DNA of 64,000 nt from Carnobacterium jeotgali MS3 (GTDB taxonomy: Bacteria > Bacillota > Bacilli > Lactobacillales > Carnobacteriaceae): positions 248,001 through 312,000 of the forward strand of contig NZ_JQNF01000003.1 of assembly GCF_000745125.1 (NCBI RefSeq). Direction: 5' to 3'. A model generated the notes under the pieces. The model was not told where the DNA came from, searched no databases, and was given only the letters and a program-made list of their open reading frames with translations. Shown one piece after another: positions 7,892 through 17,323 of this stretch. Both the position numbers and the translations under genes were made by a program. Every line of letters starts with the position of its first letter. Positions within the stretch are counted from its first letter, which is position 1.

Positions 7892-8659
7892 TTAAAACAA
7901 CCCTAAAAATTTAGCTTTTTTCACTTTTTGAGGTGTCTTAGTAAAAATAGGTTCACCATTGACCAAGTCTTTAGTGACTTGATGGTATTCTGCTACTTTT
8001 TCTGGACCAAATTCCTTTTCCAATTTTTGATAAGCTTCTTTCATATGAAACGAACGCGAACCAGTATTATGGGCATCAGAAGCAATAAAATGCACTAAGT
8101 TAGATTCAATCAATTGCTTACTCACTTTTTGAATTTCTTTACCAAACCCACCAGTATAACTAGCAGCCGTTAATTGCGCCAATGCCCCTTTTTCAACAAA
8201 AGGCATCAATATTTCTGGATTTCTCAATACCACATGATTCCGTTCTGGATGAACGATGATCGGTGTAATGCCATCTCTTTGCATCTCAAAAAATAACGTT
8301 TCAGCATATTGAGGAATCGTCGTAGTTGGAAACTCGATTAGAACATACTGGTTTCCTTCATCAATAAATTGAATTTTATTTTCTTTGATATCCTCAAAAA
8401 TATCGCCATTAATACGCACTTCTTGTCCAGGAAAAATAGTTAACGGAATCGCTCTAGCATCCAGTTCTTCTTGAACTTCATTAACTAAACGTAAAATAGT
8501 TTGTTTTTCAATATCCCAATGCCCATTTTTATAATGAGGCGATGCTAAAATATGAGTGATTCCCTCGGCTACGGCTTTACGTGCCATATCCATCGAATCT
8601 TCTAAATTTTTTGCCCCATCATCGACACCTGGCAAAATATGACAATGTAAATCAATCAT
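7892..8659 (-). CDS. CpsB/YwqE-type PHP-domain tyrosine-protein phosphatase
   Basis: The 255-aa protein is a metal-dependent PHP-fold phosphatase that in other firmicutes dephosphorylates the capsule tyrosine kinase CpsD/YwqD. It begins MIDLHCHILPGVDDGAKN, the canonical metal-binding start. It keeps ILASPHYKNG, the HPERN motif in IIVHPERNHVV, and ASDAHNTGSR near the C terminus. ATG 8659 follows GAAGGAGC. No kinase or CpsC-type partner lies beside it; the capsule genes are more than 30 kb away, so it is an orphan here. It may act on a kinase encoded elsewhere. Confidence 0.9.
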   Translation of the reverse strand: MIDLHCHILPGVDDGAKNLEDSMDMARKAVAEGITHILASPHYKNGHWDIEKQTILRLVNEVQEELDARAIPLTIFPGQEVRINGDIFEDIKENKIQFIDEGNQYVLIEFPTTTIPQYAETLFFEMQRDGITPIIVHPERNHVVLRNPEILMPFVEKGALAQLTAASYTGGFGKEIQKVSKQLIESNLVHFIASDAHNTGSRSFHMKEAYQKLEKEFGPEKVAEYHQVTKDLVNGEPIFTKTPQKVKKAKFLGLF

Positions 8660-9174
8660 GTCGTTAGCTCCTTCTCTTGCTCACTTAAATTATAGTTTAT
8701 TATAGAACAAAGTTTTATAAAAAGCTAGATGGTTCAAATTCAAATCCACTCAACCGTATGTTACCTCATTTTTTTCAATTGCACGATTAAATGAACTTCT
8801 TTTTTATCTCACTCATTCGTGCAACCCTATTCCATGAACAAGTGCACAACTTTTTGACTCTCACTTGATTATGGAAGCTTGTTTCTCGAACAAGTAAAGG
8901 CTTTTTACCACTTCACTCATACGTGCAACTAATCCATCCATTAGCTCGCCTATATTTCTGGAGGAATAGGATTGCTTGTAGCCGTGTCAAGGATGCAATG
9001 CGAATTACCAAACGTTAACGCTTCAGCGCTTACGTTTGGTTTGAGGCTTGCAAGTTTTAAGACTATCTTTCCAGGCTTAAAACGTTCCCATGGCTTCACA
9101 AGCAAATCCGTCATTCCAGAAGAAATTTCTTTTGACGCATATGTACCGATTATTGAACAGTCTTTATCATTTCA
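8660..9174. other. Long intergenic region with hairpins and diverged short repeats
   Basis: No credible gene is seen. Between about 8778 and 8930 three diverged units share GAACAAGT- and CTCATTCGTGCAAC-like words. A hairpin with ACCAAACGT arms spans 9007-9040. A nested pair of stems (GCTTG/CAAGC enclosing AGTTTTAAG/CTTAAAAC) spans 9046-9113. An open plus-strand frame through this part has no ribosome site. The structure could be a repeat element or a leader or noncoding RNA upstream of the CpsB-type gene. Confidence 0.45.
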
Positions 9175-9222
9175 AAAAAATAGCCTCACGTTTATACGAT
9201 CAATCCGTATAAACGTGAGACT
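9175..9222 (-). terminator. Terminator of the glp operon
   Basis: CTCACGTTTATACG pairs with its complement around a 7-nt loop, and the minus strand continues into seven Ts. It lies 17 bp after the glpF stop. Confidence 0.9.
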
Positions 9223-9238
9223 ATCTAGTTATTAATTA

Positions 9239-9955
9239 TCAAGTAATTGCAATGTAAAGGAATGCAGCGATAGCTCCACCAATCATTGGTGCTACTACTG
9301 GAATCCAAGAATAACCCCAGTCAGAGTTTCCTTTGTTTGCGATAGGTAACAATTGATGCGCAATACGCGGACCTAAGTCACGTGCAGGGTTGATTGCATA
9401 CCCTGTTGATCCTCCAAGAGAAAGACCAATTGACAGAATTAATACCCCAACTACTAATGGGTTTAATCCATCAGTAAATGTGTTTTTACCAAACATCATA
9501 AGTGCAAATACTAGTACGAAAGTACCAATTGTTTCTGACATTACGTTACCAACAGTGTTACGAATAGCTGGACCTGTTGCAAAAGTTCCTAAAATATTGC
9601 CTTGGTCTTTTGTTTCTTTAAAGTGTGGCATGTAAGTTAACCATACTAGAACAGCTCCCAAGATACCTCCAAGTACTTGTGCAATAATAAACGGCAATAC
9701 TAATGCCCAATCAAAATTACCAATAATAGCCATACCAAGTGTTACAGCTGGGTTTAAATGTGCTGGTCCCATTGATCCTGCAACATATACTGCGATTGTT
9801 ACGGCTGCTCCCCATCCAAGTGCAATGACAACCCATCCTGATGCTTCAGCTTTACTTTTTTTCAAGTTAACGGCCGCACATACTCCGTCACCAAGCAAAA
9901 CTAACATCATTGTTCCTAAGAACTCACTGAAAATTTGTAACATATCTCCACTCAT
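9239..9955 (-). CDS. glpF: Glycerol facilitator GlpF (aquaglyceroporin)
   Basis: This 238-aa MIP-family channel passes glycerol across the membrane. Six membrane segments are visible, together with both pore motifs, HLNPAVTLG and AINPARDLGPR. The Asp after the second NPAR is the mark of glycerol-conducting members. The start ATG overlaps the glpO stop by four bases (ATGA), with AAAGGAGAT upstream, so translation is coupled. Third gene of glpK-glpO-glpF. The intracellular glycerol it delivers is trapped by GlpK. Confidence 0.96.
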   Translation of the reverse strand: MSGDMLQIFSEFLGTMMLVLLGDGVCAAVNLKKSKAEASGWVVIALGWGAAVTIAVYVAGSMGPAHLNPAVTLGMAIIGNFDWALVLPFIIAQVLGGILGAVLVWLTYMPHFKETKDQGNILGTFATGPAIRNTVGNVMSETIGTFVLVFALMMFGKNTFTDGLNPLVVGVLILSIGLSLGGSTGYAINPARDLGPRIAHQLLPIANKGNSDWGYSWIPVVAPMIGGAIAAFLYIAIT

Positions 9956-11790
9956 CTATTTCCATCTCCTTTTAATTTTTTTAAATCAGACTCTGCAATT
10001 GCAGTGTTTAATTTTACAGTGTGAGCAGCTTTTGCTTCATCTGTCCAGCCATAGTAGCGGGCCATTTCAGCAATCACTGGTTTTATTATACCATCTAGAG
10101 TGTCGCGCATAAACAACATATGATTTGTGCGACGGATTAAAAAGTCCGCTGGTGTTAACGCCATCTCTTCATCCATAGCATACCGCAAACTTAGGCTATC
10201 TGCCAATGTTAATCCTTCGATTTGCTCAATTTTATCAATTAGAGCAAATACTTTCGGCGCGTTTGAACCATACAAGTGAGCAAGGTAAGTTGCTTCTGAT
10301 TCAGTCAAGCCTTTTTCAACACCTAATTTAGCTAATTTATCAGTTACTTCATCCACTTCTTGTGGGTTGATTTCTCCACCAGATACGGGATATTTAGCAG
10401 AATCAATTAATTCATAAGATGCATTGAAATCATTTTTCAACACTTCAATAACAGCTTTCATAGCCCCAATCGCCATTTTACGGTAGTCGGTCAATTTCCC
10501 ACCTGCTACTGTAATCAAACCATCTTCGTCAATGTCCAATGCGCTTCCACGAGAAACGGCTGAAGGGTTATCTTCTGATTCAGAATTACCGGTTTCAATG
10601 TTTTTCAACACGTCTTCTACAGTGTAACGATCCACTTCACCTTTTTGGAATTGCTCGATCGTAGAAATCACTTTGTCAAAACTTTCGTCTTTGATTGGTT
10701 TGCTGTTCCCACCGTTGTAGTCCGAACCGCCATTTGCTGAAATCAATGGACGCAAGCCTGCCCAACTTGATTCGATATCGTCAATCGTGATATCAGCTGA
10801 TGGGTAACGGTTGTTAACGATTTCTAATAGATAATCAACATCTTCTTGTTCAACCGTTGGATGTGCAAAGTCGCCTTTATAATCTGTATCCGTTGTACCA
10901 AAGTATGTTTTTTCTTCACGAGGAATCACGAATACCATGCGGCCATCGTTTTTACCTGTATCGAAGTAAGTCGGTTGTGGAACGTGTAATTTTTTACGGT
11001 CCACTACCAAATGAACCCCTTTAGTTGGGCGCATTTGTGGAACGGCATCCAACTTAGTATTCATTTGACGAATCGTGTCAGACCAAGGACCTGTTGAGTT
11101 CAAGACAACACGAGCTTTAATATCAAATGTTTCACCCGTCAATAAGTCTTCTACTGTTGCTCCACTAACTTTATTATCTTCGTCGTACACGATTCCGACG
11201 ACTTTCATGTGGCTGACCATGTGTCCGCCATCCGCAGCAGCACGCTTGATGTTTTCAATCACTAAACGAGCATCGTTGTTGCGGTAGTCCAGATATACTC
11301 CAGCACCCAATAAACCGTCACTTTTCAGCTGAGGTTCACGTTCAAGAACTTCTTCTTTGGTTAATGTGTAGTTCGCGTATTTTGTACCTGTAACGCTAGC
11401 TAATTGATCGTATAGATCCATCGCCACTTTTAGAGAAAACATTGAAAATGTTGAACCGGGTTCGTCATAGATTGGCAAAATCATTGGGTCCGCTTTTGGA
11501 ATGTGTGGGGCAATTCCTTGCACAACCGCGCGTTCTTGAACCGTATCCGCTACAACTTCAACATCAAAGTTTTTCAAATAACGTAATCCTCCGTGAACTA
11601 ATTTTGTCGAGCGTGAAGAGGTTCCTTCAGCAAAGTCTTGCATTTCAACAAGCCCTGTTTTAAGACCAGAGGCGCTGGCTTGTAAAGCCGTACCAGCACC
11701 TGTAATCCCTCCACCGATAATTAAAACGTCTAATGTTTCTTCTTTTAATGCGTTGATATCTTGTTTTCTTCGTTCGATTGAGAAAACCAT
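9952..11790 (-). CDS. glpO: Alpha-glycerophosphate oxidase GlpO
   Basis: GlpO is an FAD enzyme that oxidises sn-glycerol-3-phosphate to dihydroxyacetone phosphate with O2, releasing H2O2, as in lactic acid bacteria. The 612-aa length is typical. The N-terminal dinucleotide fold is VLIIGGGITGAGTALQA. SSRSTKLVHGGLRYL is the glycerol-3-phosphate dehydrogenase family signature, and GLITVAGGKLTDYRKMA is the second. The insert near residues 360-400 (NGGSDYNGGNS, ENIETGNSESEDN) fits the roughly 50-residue loop that distinguishes the oxidase from GlpD dehydrogenases. ATG 11790 follows AAAGGAGG. It sits 16 bp after glpK. Confidence 0.94.
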   Translation of the reverse strand: MVFSIERRKQDINALKEETLDVLIIGGGITGAGTALQASASGLKTGLVEMQDFAEGTSSRSTKLVHGGLRYLKNFDVEVVADTVQERAVVQGIAPHIPKADPMILPIYDEPGSTFSMFSLKVAMDLYDQLASVTGTKYANYTLTKEEVLEREPQLKSDGLLGAGVYLDYRNNDARLVIENIKRAAADGGHMVSHMKVVGIVYDEDNKVSGATVEDLLTGETFDIKARVVLNSTGPWSDTIRQMNTKLDAVPQMRPTKGVHLVVDRKKLHVPQPTYFDTGKNDGRMVFVIPREEKTYFGTTDTDYKGDFAHPTVEQEDVDYLLEIVNNRYPSADITIDDIESSWAGLRPLISANGGSDYNGGNSKPIKDESFDKVISTIEQFQKGEVDRYTVEDVLKNIETGNSESEDNPSAVSRGSALDIDEDGLITVAGGKLTDYRKMAIGAMKAVIEVLKNDFNASYELIDSAKYPVSGGEINPQEVDEVTDKLAKLGVEKGLTESEATYLAHLYGSNAPKVFALIDKIEQIEGLTLADSLSLRYAMDEEMALTPADFLIRRTNHMLFMRDTLDGIIKPVIAEMARYYGWTDEAKAAHTVKLNTAIAESDLKKLKGDGNR

Positions 11791-11806
11791 AATTCTTTTC
11801 CTCCTT

Positions 11807-13426
<1,620 letters not shown>

Positions 13427-13499
13427 TCAATTTTTTGCTTTTAGGCTGCGCCCGAAAAGGTCCAAAAGATTGGATTAAAACCGGTTAAAGACCGTATAA

Positions 13500-13750
13500 A
13501 ATATGGATTAACAACTATATGGTAGGCAATATCTTAATGCGTACTGTATGTCTAAATTAAATAAATCGATATGGTATGTAAATTACTTTTAAGTACTTTA
13601 AGCATTAAAGATTTCTACCCATACGGTATTCTAACCCAATTTAAGGTCCATATGCATATTACTTTCTCTACATATGGTAGGTAAAACCAAATTTGATAAA
13701 AAACACCTAATTATAGCAATCATAAGATACTTCTTTTGCGTACAGTATCA
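13500..13750. repeat. Cluster of 13-bp ATATGGTA-type motifs upstream of the NERD gene
   Basis: Copies of ATATGGTANGYAA occur at 13517-13529, 13569-13581 and 13672-13684. Inverted, slightly diverged forms (TGCGTACNGTAT) lie at 13538-13550 and 13737-13749, the latter ending three bases before the NERD ribosome site. More copies lie downstream of the gene. The pattern suggests operators or iterons; no protein in the window is an obvious binder. The remainder of 13365-13500 shows nothing I can name. Confidence 0.6.
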
Positions 13751-13767
13751 TTAAAGGAGTGGTGGAA

Positions 13768-14685
13768 ATGATTTATAAAAAGCGTGAAAAATGTTTTAAG
13801 TTGCTTGTCTTAGAGTCTTTGAATGTTCGGACAAATTTATCTGAAGAAATTTACAATCAATATTTGAAGCAGATAAAAGGTTATGAAGGTGAGTGTTACT
13901 TCGATGCACTAACCGAGGCGTTAACTTGTGACTGCCTCATTTTGAATGACTTACCTTTGGAGATAAGTGGTACTGATTTTCAAATTGACACATTAATCAT
14001 CACCGCACGAGAGATTTTACTTTATGAAGTGAAGAATTATGGCGGAGAGTATTTATATAAAGAAGGATTTCTGGTATCTATTCCTTCTGGCAATTCATTC
14101 CACAGCCCTACAGAAAGAATCAATCGCCATACTTCCTTGTTGCAAAGCTTATTAGAATCACTTCAAATGAAAATGCCTATCAAATCTTTTGTGGCGTTTG
14201 TGCACCCTGAATTCATGTTGTACGACGTGTTAAATATATAAAAAACATTGGTACAAGCAACTTTTCCAAAGCATTTCAGGAAATTAAATGCGCAGTTAGA
14301 AACACTTTCTACCAAACACCTCCTACTTGCAAAAAAATTATGCGACCTCTCTTCACGTACAAAAACCTATTTAAATGGGTTACCTGAATATACTTATGAC
14401 GAGTGTACAAAAGGAATCATTTGTCCAAATTGCAGGCAATTCATGCCAGTGATTCAATATAAAAACAAAAAATGCAAATGTAAAATATGCGGATACAACG
14501 AAAAAGTTTCAACAACCATTTCAATACATGCATTAGAATACAAACGTTTGTTTCCAGAGAGAAAGTTAACAGTGTCTTCCTTATATGATTGGTGCGGAGG
14601 TGTTTGTCCAGTTCGGAGAATCCGCTCTGTCCTACAAAACGAATATAAATCTGCAGATGTAGGACGAGCAATATATTACGTCTAA
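13768..14685 (+). pseudogene. NERD-domain protein gene, interrupted by one in-frame stop
   Basis: This is the first plus-strand gene. The ATG at 13768 has AAAGGAG eight bases upstream. The N-terminal part is a NERD (nuclease-related) domain with GYEGECYFDALTE, DFQIDTLIITAREILLYEVKNYGG (shown here in two words: DFQIDTLII and YEVKNYGG), the Asp...ExK pattern of PD-(D/E)XK nucleases. A TAA at 14239-14241 ends the frame. The same frame continues at once for 146 codons, with two CxxC pairs (CPNC and CKIC, a zinc-ribbon-like segment) near the end. One point change explains the break, so it is recently inactivated or read through. The function of NERD proteins is largely unknown; many lie on mobile DNA. 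Confidence 0.8.
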
Positions 14686-14925
14686 CCAAAAACCATCTAA
14701 AAGAGTGACCTTTTAGATGGTTTTTGGTTAATTAGGGTCGTTACGTACCATATTGCTTCGTAAAAGATGACGTTACCGTACGCAAAACAAATTTTACTAC
14801 CATAAGTTTATTGTGGCAGTTAGGTATATGGTAGGCACTCCTATCTTAAGCACCGTATACTTCTTTATAAAACACCTATATGGTAGATAAACACTTCTTA
14901 ACTACCTTATTTATAAGAAATTCCC
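14675..14925. repeat. Direct repeat DR1 (left boundary of the island)
   Basis: About 250 bp starting with ATTACGTCTAACC is repeated at 26111-26361 at a constant offset of 11436 bp. I count roughly a dozen mismatches and no indels. It includes the last three codons of the NERD gene, its terminator, and three copies of the ATATGGTA motif (14741-14753 inverted, 14826-14838, 14878-14890). Confidence 0.9.
14684..14729. terminator. Bidirectional terminator after the NERD gene
   Basis: A perfect 19-bp inverted repeat (AACCAAAAACCATCTAAAA and complement) with an 8-nt loop starts on the NERD stop codon. The same hairpin recurs at 26120-26165. Confidence 0.9.
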
Positions 14926-14956
14926 TAATTTTAGTAAATCAGCGAACATAATCAAG

Positions 14957-14983
14957 CAAATGAAAATTTCTATTTTTCATTTG
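14957..14983 (-). terminator. Probable terminator of the island operon
   Basis: CAAATGAAAA pairs with TTTTCATTTG across the 3' end of the last island gene. The T-tract downstream on the minus strand is short, so it may be leaky. Confidence 0.45.
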
Positions 14984-15177
14984 AATAAATCAAAAATAGA
15001 AAATGTGGTTTTTTTATAAACTTTATTGTAAAGTGCTTTTTTGGGATTTTTTATCCATCCCATACCTTTTCTTCCATAGCCAGGTAAAAGTTTTCTTTTA
15101 ATCGCACGTTTAACTCTACCTGTAGTTCTTGCACTTATTGACTTTTTTATACTAGGTTTTCTTATTCCAATTTTCAT
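14977..15177 (-). CDS. Small, very basic protein, function unknown
   Basis: The 66-aa protein is rich in Lys and Arg, with the core KKSISARTTGRVKRAIKR followed by YGRKGMGWIKNPKKALYNKV. I have the impression of a recurring small-protein family in firmicute mobile DNA but cannot name it. ATG 15177 has AGGAGGAG seven bases upstream, which strongly supports translation. It is the last gene of the island operon, 58 bp after the glycine-rich protein. The charge suggests nucleic-acid or membrane-surface binding; that is inference. Confidence 0.7.
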   Translation of the reverse strand: MKIGIRKPSIKKSISARTTGRVKRAIKRKLLPGYGRKGMGWIKNPKKALYNKVYKKTTFSIFDLFK

Positions 15178-15235
15178 TCATTTACTCCTCCTACTGTTAC
15201 ACCTATTCTATCAAATTAATGCCATTAGTAATAAC

Positions 15236-15892
15236 TCATGACTCGTTTCTTGAAAATCCTCCACCATCTGTTGAAGTTAAGTCAACACTGGTGTTACCAT
15301 CTCCATCTCTCCAGTATTCATTAACAAATGCTCCATCTGCTCTTGTATAACTGTCTACATGATGCGGATCTACGAAACTTTCTGCTGTGGTTCCCTCACT
15401 GATATCGTCATGACCAAAGATACTTTCTCCGCTAACTTCAATAGTATCATCACCTATTATGTCCAGCCCATCTAGTATTCCAATACCAATAGCTCCAATA
15501 GCTGCGCCTTTTAATAATTTAGCTAAACCTTTTTTTATTTCTTGATTATCTCCAGCTGCTGCTGAACTAACAATATGATGACTGGTAGCTGCTACACTTT
15601 CAATACCTCTCCCAATCCCAGTTACCGTCTCTCCTGCTACACCACCAATATCTTTTAATCCCTTTTTTGCTTCTTGTTTATCTTGCATTACCGCTCCTTT
15701 AATTGTTTTATAAGTTCCCTCTGCTGCTTGCCCTACTAATCTTCCTGTGTTCTTTGTCGTTTGTTCTACGCCATCTCCAATTTCTCTAATAAAATCACTA
15801 TCGACTGCACCGCCAACAAACTTTACTGCCCCACCTAATAGAGCACCTGTAGCATGACCAGCTACTTCACCTAAACTTTTAATAAATCTCAT
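15236..15892 (-). CDS. Glycine-rich, glycine-zipper-like protein
   Basis: The 218-aa protein has repeated Gly/Ala-rich helices with small residues at every fourth position (HATGALLGGAVKFVGGAVDS; GLAKLLKGAAIGAIGIGILD). Two amphipathic repeats carry EIKKGL/EAKKGL words. The tail, from about residue 175, has HVDSYTRADGAFVNEYWR then DGDGNTSVDLT and ends GGGFSRNES. Similar tails occur in uncharacterised firmicute proteins of this type. No signal peptide is evident. The zipper helices could insert into membrane or pack with the dynamin-like proteins. ATG 15892 has AAGGAGAT. It lies 51 bp after the PLD gene. Confidence 0.7.
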   Translation of the reverse strand: MRFIKSLGEVAGHATGALLGGAVKFVGGAVDSDFIREIGDGVEQTTKNTGRLVGQAAEGTYKTIKGAVMQDKQEAKKGLKDIGGVAGETVTGIGRGIESVAATSHHIVSSAAAGDNQEIKKGLAKLLKGAAIGAIGIGILDGLDIIGDDTIEVSGESIFGHDDISEGTTAESFVDPHHVDSYTRADGAFVNEYWRDGDGNTSVDLTSTDGGGFSRNES

Positions 15893-15943
15893 TTCATATC
15901 TCCTTCATCTTTTCACTTTTTACTTGCTAGCTCATAGGTTTAA

Positions 15944-17323
15944 TTAAAAAGTAAACCGTGCTTTAATTACTTCAGTGGCCCATTCTTCACTTTCTATAAA
16001 AGTGCTTCCTTCTTTACGTAGATCTCCTTTATATTCTGCATCATAAGACAAAAAATTATAGCTTCCATTAATAACATATTTGTCGTCGCAGATTAATAAT
16101 TTTTCATGGGTTTGTTCATTCTCTATTTTTAGTAATCCATTGTACTTTTTACCTAGATTTCTTAATTCATCTGCAATTTCTTTTGATTTTTTGTCTCTTC
16201 CAGAAAAATTGACTTCATTTCCATCAGTAATACCATAAAGGATTCGGATTTCTACTCCGCACTTGAGTAGTTTCTCTATACTTTTCTTAAATGCATCATT
16301 AACAATAGTCCGGTTCAACCAAGGACTGATGATATATAAACTTTTTTGAGCCGTTTCTAGGTAATGCAGGAACAACCTTCTAATTTCCGTGTTCATAAGA
16401 TACTTAAGTATGATTACATTATTCACAGTGGTTATTTGAACTTTTTCATCATCTAATTTTTCAATTTTATCTGCTATTTCCGAAAGTTCATTTAGTACAT
16501 TATCACGCTCTTCAAGTGCGGTCGCTATGTCAAAATAATCACTGAAGTAACCTTCAACTAGTCTTTTCTTCAAAACTGCACTAAATTCTGGCTGAATTAT
16601 CTTTGTTACTGAATCGATAACAAGCACTTCTAATTCTTTCTCTGTGTCTGCATAAATTAACATTGCGTATTTGCGAAACAGCAGTTCTTTGCGAGGCATA
16701 TACTCAAAATCTTTCACATTAACTATCTTACTTATATTTAACCCTTTTTCTACATTCTTATTATGCATTTCGATATTTGTTAAAAAGTACTTTGATAACC
16801 GTTCGTAATCTTTCATATGTTCATAAACCGGAAATTTTCTCCCATCAATTAAAATCCCATCTTTTGCCTCTCTCACACGAGAAAACCCTTTTCTTTCGTA
16901 GGCAAGATACTCAACTTTATTAGTCTCGTTAATAACATCAAATAATATTGAAAGGTTTCCTTTTTTATTTAAACACTTAATTTTTCTAGCAAATAATTTT
17001 TCACCTTCATCTGATAAGTAAATTGATTCATTCTTATCATCTGTTACAAGAAAATTTTGTTCCAGTAATGGTTCAATAACTACATTTAAAAAATTAGCTT
17101 TCAGTGTTAAAACTTTTGCAATATCTGCTTTTCTATTGATACCACGTTGAATACATTTCCCAACAAATTCTTCTGCAACAGTCAAGTTTTCTTCGGATAT
17201 ATACGTTACCTCAATATCCTTTTTAAAAAAAGGAATCCAGATATCACTTGATCCCACCAAATGATATTCATTAAAAAAAGAAGAATACTTCTCATGTAAA
17301 AGATCGATATCACTATTATACAT
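15944..17323 (-). CDS. Phospholipase D-like protein with a single C-terminal HKD motif
   Basis: This 459-aa protein ends in a PLDc_2-like domain. SLYIISPWLNRTIVNDAF begins it near residue 335. The catalytic motif is at about 406-424: HEKLLICDD, then INGSYNFLS (HxKxxxxDx6GSxN). One HKD implies dimerisation to form an active site, as in PLD-type nucleases. The first 300 residues are unassigned, with a possible winged-helix portion (DIAKVLTLKANFLNVVIEPL). The ATG at 17323 overlaps the helicase stop by eight bases, so the two are translationally coupled. PLD proteins beside helicases occur in defence systems such as DISARM (DrmC). Nuclease rather than lipase activity is my inference. Confidence 0.85.
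   Translation of the reverse strand: MYNSDIDLLHEKYSSFFNEYHLVGSSDIWIPFFKKDIEVTYISEENLTVAEEFVGKCIQRGINRKADIAKVLTLKANFLNVVIEPLLEQNFLVTDDKNESIYLSDEGEKLFARKIKCLNKKGNLSILFDVINETNKVEYLAYERKGFSRVREAKDGILIDGRKFPVYEHMKDYERLSKYFLTNIEMHNKNVEKGLNISKIVNVKDFEYMPRKELLFRKYAMLIYADTEKELEVLVIDSVTKIIQPEFSAVLKKRLVEGYFSDYFDIATALEERDNVLNELSEIADKIEKLDDEKVQITTVNNVIILKYLMNTEIRRLFLHYLETAQKSLYIISPWLNRTIVNDAFKKSIEKLLKCGVEIRILYGITDGNEVNFSGRDKKSKEIADELRNLGKKYNGLLKIENEQTHEKLLICDDKYVINGSYNFLSYDAEYKGDLRKEGSTFIESEEWATEVIKARFTF

Noticed and set aside
8972-9235. Open plus-strand frame of 87 codons in the glpF-CpsB gap
   Set aside because: No ribosome site. It runs through the hairpins and into the glp terminator, and both strands are open there, as expected from palindromic DNA.
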